Notes: generated by a model from the letters alone, not told the origin. A DNA stretch of 64,000 bases from Prostheceraeus crozeri (GCA_907163375.1 CAJQUW010005777.1:1-64000); one strand, 5' to 3'; positions 37,309 through 47,838 are shown, counted from the first letter of the stretch. Numbers and translations are program-made.

Positions 37309-38579
37309 TCAAACAATCACTATGAGTTGTAAGTAAGTGTCCCAATCAGTGCTTGATAAGGAATAATGGCGTCTGCCCAATGTCGGTGTGCTTATGATAG
37401 CTTTGATGTCGGTGCGGCCATAAGTTATTCTGTCCTCACGTAGTAGCCAGTTGAAGAAGTTCATCCCACGGTTGTCCATGACCTTGATTTCGAATAAGCC
37501 GCTGTCGCCGCCGTTTGAGATATCCGTGACTTGGCCTGAAATACAGCAATTCAGGTGGAAATGCATGCTCATACCTTATTTCATTTTGAAGGAGTAACTT
37601 ACCTGCATACGGCTGGTTGTCGTATGCAACAAGGACCCATTGGTCAACTTCGATTTCGTCATTGCAACCATTCATCATGCGCTCCTTGGTATTCTGAAAG
37701 TAGAATAAACTTAGACCGTATTAAGGAGCTAAGCAAATACTTGTGAGGATTAGAGGATGCCACAGTCCATAATAGGCCTAGACAAAATCAGTTTGATACA
37801 CGTATGCCGTTCAATCAAATTAGCTCAAAAGATGTCATAATTGATTATGATTATTGACGCAAATAAAATATCATAAAGGCGGGCGCGGATTGTGAAAGGT
37901 TCACTATAAGACTTACCGGTTTTTCAGTGCTTTCATTTGAAAATTGGAAATAATCAGGTTTGAAACAATTGCAGTCGTCTGGATGCTGGCAATAGCACCC
38001 CAAATGGCGGTACTTAATCAATCCATTTCCTTCAGTCAGTATCTAAAATTGTCAAGACATACCTTTTTACATGAGGTTATTAAGAGTGCATTGTGCATGT
38101 ACGAACCTGATGAATCTTCATTGTGTGTGGGACTCTAGGAATCCTCAACGGAATCTCGTCATCCATATCATTGAGTTCTCTCGCTGATGTGCAAAACAGC
38201 TTTATTGATGAGCTGGGCTGGTCAAGAAGCTCAAAGAATGTTCTTGCATCTGGTATGTCAATACCTATTAAAAAAATCTATGATTAGTACATGACTAAAT
38301 TAGTACGAGAATATGTATTATTATCTACCTTTCGCGATCATTGCATCGGCTGAACGTTTTAGGGAGGCTCCCACACCATCTGCAGGACCCTTGCCATGTC
38401 CAGCACCCGTGAAGTTCCATGTCAGCTTGTGTATGGATGGAAATTGTCGCTGATAGACCGAAGAAATCAACATAAAATGGGTTTTGTTCCGATATTGTGT
38501 TGTTGGCCCATCTGACCAGAAGTGTATCGATCTAATTGATGCTTTCTCGAGGATCCAGTTATCACCGAACAGATGCACC
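37309..38579 (-). CDS. Transposon gene with SDG...HGKGPxDG motifs, five C-terminal exons
   Basis: Five exons with good splice sites can be followed on the minus strand: 38579-38329 (SIRSIHFWSDGPTTQYRN, then WNFTGAGHGKGPADGVGASL), 38264-38107 (TFFELLDQPSSSIKLF, ending VPHTMKIHQ), 38042-37917 (IKYRHLGCYCQHPDDCNC), 37693-37603 (DQWVLVAYDNQPYAG) and 37535-37309 (GQVTDIS, NWLLREDRITYGR, ending near SSTDWDTYLQL). SDGxxxQYxN and HGKGPxDGxG with a downstream KR recur in many animal mobile-element proteins of no agreed name. I presume a transposase-like role, with SDG as a possible catalytic Asp. Upstream exons are not identified. Confidence 0.6.
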
Positions 38580-39024
38580 CTACAGGAAAGCATTTTCTAT
38601 GGCAATATTATCAAATTAAATCAAATCTTCTTTTTTATAAGCAACTATAAAATGAGCGATGGAATGATAACTATCTACAAACTAAAGGAAACAAGTTTGC
38701 TGTAAGGCCGAATCAAAGAAGATCTGCATGGAACTTTTGCATTTTAATACTTGACACTTTTTCTAACATTCTAATCACAATAGCACAATATTATAATTTT
38801 AATTATGTGATGCTTTGCCTTCGATTTCAATGTTGTTGTACATAAATACCTCTAAACTGACATCATTTCGAATGAGATATGATATGGGAATAGTTAAAAA
38901 TGTACGTTTAAATACTGTCTTCTGAAAGTTTGTCTTCACTAAGAAAATAGGTCGGCTGATTTATAAAAGTATGAATTGGGAATCTACATTTTATATTGAG
39001 TTGAACAAATAACAAAGTTAATTT

Positions 39025-39213
39025 TTAAATATCGTCCATTCGGCAGATAGCCGCGTTGAAAGATTTTCTCAGCTTTCGAGAGGAGTGTTTCACTGCGAAG
39101 TTATAAGCAGATGCCTGATGCAAACCGTCGGTAGCACCTGTTCCGGCACCACCTCTTGTGGTAGCATCTACTGTTGTATTTACAACAAAAATACCACCAT
39201 TTATTACAGACAA
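39025..39213 (-). CDS. 62-aa frame conserved in B1 and B2
   Basis: It starts with an ATG (MSVINGGIFVVNTTVDATTR) and is Gly/Thr/Ala-rich for 40 residues, then basic. B1 carries the same frame at 33456-33656 with a different last third after a base change. It is not recognised. It may be an exon of the downstream minus-strand transposon gene. Confidence 0.35.
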   Translation of the reverse strand: MSVINGGIFVVNTTVDATTRGGAGTGATDGLHQASAYNFAVKHSSRKLRKSFNAAICRMDDI

Positions 39214-39398
39214 TGCCTCCGTGAATATTAAAAACCCCTCTTTGCTGTTCCTATTTGTACAGATGCAGTGTAGGAGGGCTCAGGTAGTCAATGTTTGTAT
39301 GCTTACTCCCGAACCACTGGAGTGGAGCTTTACACTCCGATACAAATACACTGATTACCGATGAATGGTAAATTTAGGATAATTAAAAATTTAGGATT

Positions 39399-39587
39399 TT
39401 AACTCATTTTGGAGATCGGAGCTGCATGCTTTTCCTTGATTTGAGCCTCGGAGGAGCTGAAAATATGCATGAACCTCAGGATAATTAAAAATTGATCGAC
39501 TTGATCAAAGTGACGTAAAATAAGACTAAGTGGATCTAATTGAAATTGATTCGCTCTAGCAAATCCATAAACCAGGTGATGCAGCAC
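39399..39587 (-). CDS. 62-aa frame conserved in B1 and B2
   Basis: The frame (MLHHLVYGFARANQFQLDPL...) is kept in B1 at 33849-34031 with a shifted last third. No domain is recognised. It lies upstream of 39025-39213 on the same strand and could be another exon of the transposon gene, or chance. Confidence 0.25.
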   Translation of the reverse strand: MLHHLVYGFARANQFQLDPLSLILRHFDQVDQFLIILRFMHIFSSSEAQIKEKHAAPISKMS

Positions 39588-40768
39588 CCATGGCGAATTT
39601 GGAGATGATTGTGATCCTTTCAGTCAAAAGTCGAGAAAGTCAGCCTAACATTATACATTTCGTTTCTGAAACAATAGTCGTTAAAGAGAGCAGTGAAACA
39701 CATGTTTACATGATGGATTATTCTTTCATAACTTCATTATATATGAGATTCATTAAATATTCATTTTATATGAGCCAATCATCTTCTGACTGAATAAAAT
39801 CCGAATTTTAGACATTCCGCTGTGTAGTTGGTCGAAATCACGCTGCGCGCACAGATGTGGACGTCACTCGTCAAGTGTCAGCCATATTGCAAGCAGCAAC
39901 TTTCAGCCAACATACGCCTTAAGAAATTTGGAATCAGTTAATGTCTACAATGTTCAATCGGATGAGAGATTTGTAGATATCTCAAGGTAGACAGGAAAAA
40001 AATCATAAAATATTTTGCCTGAGATGATCATCTATTATTTTCTGTAAAAATATATGAAAATGTAAGAAATATGTTACAGACAGTTTAATGGTGTTTGGGA
40101 CAAAATTCAACACTCGAACAATGTAGGCGACACTGCTACAAAAAACTGTGGGGGACAATGTCCCCCATGCTCCCAGGGATGTGTCTCCAAATTTTCATAC
40201 ATTTGATTCTGATGACTCAACAATCATCTGTATGTACTAATTAGTTCTCCAGACTAATTTCGTATTCTGAACAATGTGATATATCGTACATAACATCAAC
40301 GTCCTTTAAGAATTTTCCCTATAGGCGGTCGTTGCAATTTCCATTTTAAATGAAATATTTTCTTATATCGGCGTTGGTTACAGTCATCAGCATAATAAAA
40401 TCCATGATGATAAGTAAATGCTACATAGTCAACAACTCAATAATGACTCGATGATGTCATGTTTAAACAATTCATTTATTAGCTAATGGTCGACAAATTC
40501 TTATTTCTTTATCATTGTAACATATAGCTACCTCGAATCAGCTGATATTTGTTGAATGAAAGTAAATTTTGATCTCCGCTCCTTTAACCACAACATTATG
40601 GATTAAAATTTTATTATCATGATTTAAATTTCCTTCTTAATATTCAAGATAATTTATTGTATATAATAAATAAAATTTAAACCAAATATATTTATTTGTT
40701 TAAATTACTAAACTATTCAAATCTGAGAATGTGCACTTTTATGCTAACTCAGGTACCGTAGGACTCGT

Positions 40769-41760
40769 TAAGCTGTTGAAACAACTGCTGAAAGTCGAGC
40801 ATGTTATAACAAAATAAATCGATAACATCAGCTGACTTGCGATCAATTGCCAGGATCCATAGTACATTTGATGATTTATTCAACTTTATATGCACAAAAT
40901 ACGGTTCATTAACGAAAAACTTTCTGGCTGAAAATTAAATCAATTTGATTTTCTGCCGGAAAATGTTCAACCGACTTAATGAACGACGGTGTAACACCGT
41001 GATCTGCTGAATGTTCAGTCGGTCTCGGTGTTGCACCGTCGCTCATAAAGTCCGATGAATACTCGGCCGGTTGAACACTGAAAACGGTATAATTTTTTGT
41101 CTTTAGAAATTTAGCTAAGTCCAAATTTTCAGTGACAGAGGTTTCCTTGGATCGTTGCTTGAAAATATTGAAGCACTTGTGCGGAGAGATGTGATATGAT
41201 GTGATGAAACATGACTGCTCAACAAAGCATGCAGATAAAATTAATTTGTATAGTGCTGTAAGGTAGGGGTCTTTAAGTGAACTAATTTTATCGACTTTTA
41301 ATGCACTACTTTTTGGCCCTTTTCGAGTTGCCAAATCGATGTGACTTTGGCAACTCGAAAAGGTGATTATTTGCAAAAATGTGTGCTTTTTACATGAACT
41401 TTGTCAAGGTCTCAGCGGAATTTTTAGTCGGTCAGAGCCCGCTTATTTTGGGAAAACCGGCAATTCTAAGTTTGTAAACAAATTAGGAAATCGCACTCGC
41501 ATGTGAGTTGTGATTAAGTTTCAACCAATATATTTAGTAAAAACATAATTTTAAGATTCTGTTGTTTTACTGCATGTCGTTGCATCGATACTGTAACAGT
41601 TTTATGCGTTTTATGGTCTTTTACTGTGTCATTATCTCATGAACTTTTATTGCGCGCAGATTTTAAAAATGTGAGTGCTGTTCGGTCTGAGTTTGTGTTG
41701 TGCTGATCTGGTACGAACGCAAGCCGGCCAGTTCGTGATCAAATCATCAAAGGCTACTAT
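40769..41760. other. 5' region of the Ty3/Gypsy element (LTR not resolved), with two fold-backs
   Basis: Lies between the transposon end and gag. Only one long terminal repeat could be present, since the 3' part of the element is missing, so I cannot delimit it. Two hairpins are clear: CCTTTTCGAGTTGCCAAA (41318-41335) with its perfect complement at 41346-41363, and CGACGGTGTAACACCG / CGGTGTTGCACCGTCG within 40960-41075. A minus-strand 155-aa frame (41376-40909) spans both and is not recognised. Confidence 0.5.
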
Positions 41761-43194
41761 ATGTGTTCGTTTCCATCCACAGTGGAATCCGAGTATAGTG
41801 ACGCGGCTTCGGACGCGGAAGAGGGTATTCGCCTCTTACGTCTAGACGGCGAGAGCCGTCCTACTGAGTCCTCCAGTGGTACGTCTGGCGTTGGCGAGAG
41901 CCGGCAGCGAAAGAGAGTGTCGTGGGCAGACGAGGCCGAAGAGGAGGAGAAGGAGGCGCGAGAACAGCAGCGAGCGCGGACATCCGAGAGGGTAAGTTGT
42001 CGCAATTCGTTAAACTTATTTGACCGCGGAACTAGCCCAGGCAGCGGTGGCCGTTCCCACGTTCAAGATGTTCTAAACGTCAGATCTTGTTTAGATAGGT
42101 TCTACGACAGATATTCCGTAGAACATCTGGTCTCTTTTTGCGGAGGTAATTTTGCTCTGTGGTATCGCCGTTTTAGAATGGCATTGGAAACTTATCCCAT
42201 GCGGGAAAGGAAGTTCGTTTTGTGCTCAAAGCTGAGTGATTCAGTATATGCAGAGTTATGTCGAGCACTTGATGTGGGAAGAGTACAGGATAATCTTACA
42301 GATATATTAAATTTCCTGCATATTTTTTATGCTGAGTCTGATCAGTCGAAAGAGCTGTTCCTGGAAAAAGGTGGCGGAAGCCCCAAAATATACGCGTGTG
42401 TCGTTGAAGAATATTCCTCATTTAAAAGGGGGTGATTTTGACGTTTGGTTCAGAAGGTTAGATTCTGCTCTCGACAGTTATCCGCCGAAAGAGAGGATTT
42501 TTCAGCTCAATTCACTTTTGTCCGATGAGGTGTTCGCGTTTGTAAGTAACCGTTCAGAGATGGAGCAGAGTGATTTGGGACTGCTCGTCAAGAGTTTGCG
42601 ACAGCGATACTCTAAAGCTCCTAGTGCCGCGAGAGCGAAAGAGTTATTTTATACGCGTACGCAGCGAAGAGGTGAGTCCTTGCGCGAGTTTGAGGGAGAA
42701 CTTAGGAAGTTGGGGCGCATTGCTTTCAGAATTTTGGGGAGAAAGAACGAGAACGGTGCATCATTGAAAGAATGATTGAGGGCACTACGAATGTAGAAGT
42801 AGCCCGCCACTTTGCATTGTCGCCACCTGAAGAGGTTGGTCATATTTTGAAGGTTGACGATAGATTCCGCGAAATTCCACTTCTGTCTGCGGAGTCATTC
42901 GTGCCGGATGTGGGAGACAAGCGCGAAAGTGTGGTAAGTCAACTGAACCGTCCGGTGCCGTCGCAAGATAGCAGGGTGCCTGGTAATGCAGGTTCGGACA
43001 GGAATTGGCATCAATCTCGTGGGGCGTATCGGGAACAGCAACCCTTTGCTAGACGGTTCCCTAGATCTCCTACACCTCCACGTGGGGAAGCATCTCGCGC
43101 AAGCGATTTCCGTAGATCTTCTGGGAGATGTTTTGCGTGTGATCGCGAAGGACATTTTCGACGGGATTGTCCCTTTCGTGATTTAAACGAATAA
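41761..43194 (+). pseudogene. Ty3/Gypsy-type gag with CCHC zinc knuckle, frameshifted
   Basis: Gag runs through three overlapping frames (41761-42435, 42329-42775, 42772-43194). The first part is charged and Ser-rich. The middle has a retrotransposon gag-like core (FDVWFRRLDSALDSYP, SLRQRYSKAP). The end has an Arg-rich stretch and a zinc knuckle, CFACDREGHFRRDC (CX2CX4HX4C, about 43132-43175). Two single-base shifts separate the frames. It would coat the RNA genome and dimerise in virus-like particles. Because shifts occur mid-domain they look like lesions rather than programmed frameshifts. Confidence 0.75.
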
Positions 43195-43299
43195 GCGAGG
43201 CCAATGAAGTAAGTTTTGATCTTCCTCCGGGCGAAATTGGTCTCGCGGAATGTCTGTCTGGAACTGCAAAGAAGAAAGTCAGTAAGAATGTAGTCCAAT

Positions 43300-44307
43300 T
43301 TATTATTGCCCATCGTAGAGGATGGGGTTTGTTAGATAGCGGCGCCGATCGTAGTGTGGTGCATATTAACCTTGCAAGAGAAGTTGGGCTAAAATTGATA
43401 GCTCCAGACGGCCTGCGCTTCGGGACGCTGAGAAAAGGCTTTAAGAGTTGCAGGAATTAGTGAGCTGAAAGTGAATTTGGGTTCTGAAATATGCACATAT
43501 GAATTTGTGGTAGCCAATGAGATAAGCTACGATATTATTTTTGGACAAGATTTTTTGTCAGTGTTCGATATCGACATTTTGAATAGTCGAGGAGTCGTTG
43601 AGTTCGCAAGAACCTGCACGACGCTGAAGATGAGAAGTCGTTTTGAGGTTGTAGATACCGAGATAAGTTTGGTCGAGGAAACGACAGTCCCTCCTGACGC
43701 TCTTATCTATTGTAAAGGTATTTGTCAAAACTGGTCCAGGAAAGCGATTCTGGGTATGGTGACGAATTTGCAGCAAAGTTTACCGGAAGGTATTCTTATG
43801 GCATATGGTGTAGTACAGACAGATAATGGTAAAGTATGGCTTCAATTGCTTAACATTACTCATTCAGAGGTGAAAATTCCTTCAAGGGCGCATATTGTGC
43901 AGTTTGAACCAACTGAGGAAGTTCTAACGGTAACTGAAGAGTCTACGTTGAAATCTCATAAATCTAATGTTGAAGTGGCGATAGACCAAATTCGTCAAGG
44001 TACCTTGTCGAAAGATGAGGTTCGCAAAGCGGAAGCTTTACTTTGTGAGTTTGCCGATGTTTTTGTCGAGGAAGGAAAACCGTTAGGTAGAACAACGCTT
44101 TTCCATCACACAATAAATACAGGCATGAGTCCTCCTATTAAAGTCAGAGGACGGAGAATTCCTCCTCATCAGCGAGCAGATGTTGACAAGATGGTGGATG
44201 AAATGTTGCGAGATAATGTAGTCAGACCTAGTAATAGTCCGTGGTCAAGCCCGATTTTATTAGTAAAGAAGAAAGGTGGATCTTTGCGATGTTGTGTGAG
44301 TAGTAAG
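43300..44307 (+). pseudogene. Ty3/Gypsy-type pol: protease and start of RT, truncated
   Basis: An aspartic protease active site, GLLDSGADRSVV, is at about 43325-43365. After a frame change, 43471-44310 reads the protease tail (YDIIFGQDFLS) and the N-terminal part of a Ty3/Gypsy RT (RRIPPHQRADVDKMVDEMLR, then SNSPWSSPILLVKKKGGSLR). The frame breaks off within the next conserved block, immediately before the GC-rich repeat at about 44310. RT catalytic YxDD, RNase H and integrase are missing. Insertion of, or recombination with, the GC-rich repeat evidently removed them. Confidence 0.8.
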
Positions 44308-44309
44308 TA

Positions 44310-44600
44310 AAACTCCACTTCTGGACCGCGCAAGATGGCCGCCGTCGCTGACGTCCCCCCCCCTCTGGAACGGCAGAGTGTCGTGGTCGGCCGCCGTGGT
44401 GCTTCGGGTCTGACGTCCCCCCCCCTCTGGAACGGCAGAGTGTCGTGGTGTGCCGGCCACGTGCGTCCGTCAGGTTCGCTGACGTCCCCCCTCCCCTCTG
44501 GCCGACTGTCGTATAGCGCGCGGTGATGTGGTGTCTAGGTTGGCGTGGTGTGCCGGCCAGGCTGGCGTGGTGTGCCGGCCAGGTTGGGAGGGTGGACTGT
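44310..44600 (-). repeat. G-tract/GACGTCAG block, inverted copy
   Basis: Reverse complement of the block at 5900-6130: GGACCGCGCAAGATGGCCGC followed by repeated CTGACGTCCCCCCCCTCTGG units. It abuts the broken RT frame on one side and the 300-bp units on the other, the mirror of the order at 4.4-6.1 kb. Confidence 0.8.
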
Positions 44601-45155
44601 CGTAGCTCACCTGAAAAAATCCTAAGTGTCAGAGTGGCTTTGTGGGTAAAATTTTGAAAATTTTCCAAAGTGTGGAATTTCGACCTGGGACCGTCACCAA
44701 AACATTTTTCATCAAATTTCACTGACCTCCCCGCCCCCGACAGCAATCTTCTAACTTTGGTTCTAGTGAACGGATTTTGTCTTAAGGCTACTCGTTTGAA
44801 AGAGGAGAAAAAACTGCTCGACAACATTTTTTGTTGCGAGTCAATCGGACCAGCCGTTCGAAAGTTAGAGCGGTTACAAGATTTTAGGTCGGAGCTCGCT
44901 CACCTGAAAAAATCCTAAGTGTCAGAGTGGCTTTGTATGGGTAAAATTTTGAAAATTTTCCAAAGTGTGGAATTTCGACCTGGGACCGTCACCAAAACAT
45001 TTTTCATCAAATTTCACTGACCTCCCCACCCTCGGGAGAGCTGGCTTCGATCTTGGCTTCTAGTGGACGGATTTTGTCGTGCCATAGCTCGTTTGAAAGC
45101 TAAGAGTGAGACAAATTCACTGAAAGAATCGCCTTGTTCCTATCTGTCTTCGTTT
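44600..45155 (-). repeat. Two ~295-bp repeat units, inverted copy
   Basis: CACCTGAAAAAATCCTAAGT occurs at about 44608 and 44902, the reverse complement of the units at 4441-5450. Similarity stops at about 45155 (CTGTCTTCGTT), where Polinton sequence begins. Confidence 0.8.
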
Positions 45156-45298
45156 AGATGTGAGACGCCATTTAAGATTTTGGGAGATTGACGAAAAACG
45201 ATAGAGTTAGAATTTCCCAAGAAACAGCTCCAGCGGGCGAATGAAGGCTCGGATTGGTAAACGGAGGTCAGATTTGGAATCAGCTTGATGTTATTGTC

Positions 45299-45346
45299 CA
45301 ATGAGGATCATCATCCAATGAGAATCAAGCATTTCTATATAAATAG
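45299..45346 (+). promoter_or_regulatory. CCAAT-CCAAT-TATA promoter of gene 1
   Basis: Two CCAATGAG words 15 bp apart (about 45299 and 45314) are followed by TATATAAATAG (45336-45346). The ATG exon is at 45443, leaving a ~65-75-nt leader. This is a canonical pol II arrangement. It is noteworthy because the element also encodes a TBP homologue. The matching right-arm promoter is beyond the window. Confidence 0.75.
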
Positions 45347-45442
45347 CGAGCCTTCCACAGTGAGAATAATTCTATCGTTGAATCATACGAGTAACGGACG
45401 CACATTTTCTCTCTCTCTATTCTATTCTATTATCCAACTAAA

Positions 45443-46217
45443 ATGGTAAGTCGCTACTTTCCTCCCTCTCCTCCCTTAAACGTAAACTTAATACAATCTT
45501 TTTCCATTTTCAGTTATCTACTCCATCTGCTGCACTAGTAGGACAAAATGGCGGTCAAACGTTACACGTTTCGCTACGGTCAGATCATCTACAACTGAGG
45601 CCAGTGGAAGAAACAACCAAGGTACATAATCCTACACCGCTACAGCGTAAATTTAAACAAGTCTTGCGTTATGACGATCATGGCGTAGTACTCCAAACGG
45701 GAATGCTCCCTTCCACGGATGTCAAGATAATGCACAATCAGTATGGGGACTACATACTGATCCCCGTGAGTCCGTACATTCGCCACCAACTTGATATTAT
45801 TGAGGAGTACGTGACATTAAATATGGACATCCCTACTCCTCTTGCTCAAGAGTGGAAGGCGAGAGATGACAAGGATACTCCCTATAGAAGATTTGGGATG
45901 GTAATCACATTTGCCTACCGGTATCACATTGGTGCACTTACTATAAGAAGGAGGGAGATCATTCAACACCCATCACATGCGACGAGCTCGGAGAAGGTAC
46001 TTGGGATATCCTTTTCAAAGTGAATGGGCTATATTATGGTCGGCATAAGGATAATAAAATAGCCTCTCTATCCATGCATATGGAATACATACTATATATT
46101 CCAAAACCACCCAACGTGGACGGCATAATTGATCAAATCCTTAACAGCAGTGGTACGAAGCGCAAGTCGGAGAAGAATGCTGCATCAAAACGCAAATCAA
46201 AGAAGGAGAATTACTAG
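45443..46217 (+). pseudogene. Gene 1 (left arm), spliced after the ATG, frameshifted
   Basis: The ATG at 45443 is followed directly by GTAAGT. A 68-bp intron ends TTTTCCATTTTCAG at 45513, and exon 2 opens in frame with LSTPSAALVGQNGG. The frame then runs to about 45890, where one A fewer than the right arm shifts it; the tail continues in the next frame to 46217. The right-arm copy (63990-63215) is intact. The function is unknown; see that entry. Confidence 0.7.
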
Positions 46218-46250
46218 TCCTTTCCTAACTCTACCCTATGACATTCGCTT

Positions 46251-46376
46251 ATGTACTTTGAGTGTCGTAGACGTGGTCTTATTAGGTACATTTTACTTCT
46301 TCGTTGCCATCATATCATTTGTGTATTTTGTCGTGAAAAGCATCGATGTAATTCTTCATTTTGTAATATGTTATAG
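46251..46376 (+). CDS. Small RING-like protein (left arm), first Cys lost
   Basis: 41-aa frame from an internal ATG. It keeps RCHHIICVFC and the later Cys pairs, but the first metal ligand is Tyr (MYFEC) where the right arm has Cys (MCFEC). Probably damaged. Confidence 0.4.
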   Translation: MYFECRRRGLIRYILLLRCHHIICVFCREKHRCNSSFCNML

Positions 46377-46410
46377 AACGTTTCCTTAGATGTGTAAATT
46401 TCCGTTTTAG

Positions 46411-46947
46411 GCTTCTATCATCATTTTTATGGATTGTGAGGGTGAACCTGTACAGGAGCTCAGTGCTATTGCTATGAACAATTGGACATATCAGATTGTC
46501 AGTGTCTATCATCAACATGCCAACTGCAATCCCAATGTTGATCAATGGGCGAGAAAACACAATCTGAAATATTTGCAAGACTATGGCTTTTCTTGTGAAA
46601 GTGCTCTTCTTATTGACTTTAAACGATGGTTAGCTGCTTTCAATGTTATACGCATCTTTTGTAATAATCCTGGTAAGGAGAGGAAAGTATTTCCCAATTT
46701 AATCATTGATGATATTTTGCTCCCACCTTGGGATAGTAGAGTGAATCAACATTATCATGAAGTCACGAAACGTTTTAAGGATTTGTGTGTTCCTATTTTG
46801 TCTGTTCGTTGTAGTAGCTACATTCATAACCAATGCTTCTTTCCTCCTTACCTCAACACTGCCAAAGTCCTGTATGGTTATCATTGCTCGCTGTATGATA
46901 GTTACCAGCTGTATCTATTTTATCTCTTTCAAACCATTGATTTATAA
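46411..46947 (+). CDS. DEDDh (DnaQ-like) exonuclease (left arm)
   Basis: Same protein as 63020-62472, opening after an acceptor (CCGTTTTAG/GCTTCT) with ASIIIFMDCEGEP. It lacks 12 bp relative to the right arm, removing the HG of the HIHGL motif in frame. The active-site DxE and HCSLYD are kept. A 4-residue loss in a conserved motif suggests damage. Confidence 0.55.
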   Translation, partial: ASIIIFMDCEGEPVQELSAIAMNNWTYQIVSVYHQHANCNPNVDQWARKHNLKYLQDYGFSCESALLIDFKRWLAAFNVIRIFCNNPGKERKVFPNLIIDDILLPPWDSRVNQHYHEVTKRFKDLCVPILSVRCSSYIHNQCFFPPYLNTAKVLYGYHCSLYDSYQLYLFYLFQTIDL

Positions 46948-47008
46948 TGCATGCTTGTTACCGTTATTCAATAAATGTTACTATGAGAAGAGTTGTTGCT
47001 TTCATGCA

Positions 47009-47447
47009 ATGGATGGGTTAGTTAAAGGGCGATCATGTCTTTCTCAAACGACTGCGGAAACATTACATTTTCATAGGCAAAGTTTAAAAGGAGCTGTTCA
47101 AGATTATGTGATAAATTTTCATAAAGATGAGACCGACATCGAAGCAGTGGTCGATGATGCTAGCACTCTATTTCTAGAGGTTAATGAATACATTCTCTGA
47201 TAGCATTGTCATGGCGCGATTAGTTGCGAAAATTAAGTTTAGTCATTTTGGAAAGGAAGAGGTGGAAAGTCGCTCTTTCCATTTTGCTTCTTATTCAATG
47301 GAAGTGGTAGATCACCCCAAGAATTTTTTAAAAGACATATGATTAAAAATTGCTGAACGTCTTAACGCATTTAACCATCATGGTAGCAGTCTAGTGATTG
47401 AAGCGATTTCAGATATTCACATTCAACTTTCCATAAAGGAAAATTGA
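47009..47447 (+). pseudogene. PolB-leader-like protein (left arm), frameshifted
   Basis: It begins MDGLVKGRSCLSQTTAE and stays open through DYVINFHKDETDIEAVVDDA. One extra G at about 47180 then shifts the frame; the remaining ~85 residues continue in the adjacent frame to 47447. The right copy is broken at other sites, so neither arm is intact. See the right-arm entry for family evidence. Confidence 0.5.
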
Positions 47448-47449
47448 AA

Positions 47450-47774
47450 ATGCAGTGGTACTTGATTGTAGCACAACTGGTTTTTCGAGCTATGTCTGCT
47501 CACTCTCGAAGTATATTCCTTCTGTACATGCGTCTATTATTTAGAAAAGGCTAGCAAATTCATATCTTCAAAAAGACTTGCTATAGACATCAGTAACGGC
47601 GAAACTATGTGTTGTGATGTATGTAAGCGAAAGGATGGAAATGAAAAGCGCATCTTCAAGAGATGTAAGCATGCTTTTTGTCAACGCTGTTTCATACGTA
47701 ATTGCATTCAACTTTGCCAATGTAACCACTGTGATATTGCTCATTTCGAGTGTCACTTATGTCGCAATAGTTAG
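47450..47774 (+). pseudogene. RING membrane protein (left arm), frameshifted
   Basis: The ATG lies 2 nt after the stop of the preceding gene. One extra T at about 47490 shifts the frame within the N-terminal hydrophobic part. The RING portion (CCDVC...CKHAFCQRC...CHLC) is intact in the adjacent frame. Confidence 0.6.
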
Positions 47775-47838
47775 TACCTATGCAAATGTGGTAAAGATAG
47801 GTCTTTAGCAAAGACTAACACGGAAATGGAAACGTAAA

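Larger units (their letters stand above)
35859..40758. mobile_element. Large DNA transposon, body copy B2
   Basis: Direct repeat of B1, with cleaner reading frames. It holds the five recognisable exons of the minus-strand gene (37309-38579), two small minus-strand frames also kept in B1 (39025-39213 and 39399-39587), and an AT-rich right end with CACTTTTATGCTAACTCAGG at 40735-40754. TAGGACTCGT follows. Confidence 0.75.

Noticed and set aside
46757..46884. Hydrophobic frame starting MKSRNVLRICVFLFCLFVVV
   Set aside because: It overlaps the exonuclease C-terminus, including the H-x4-D motif, in another register; only its later part (from 47009) is kept as a gene.
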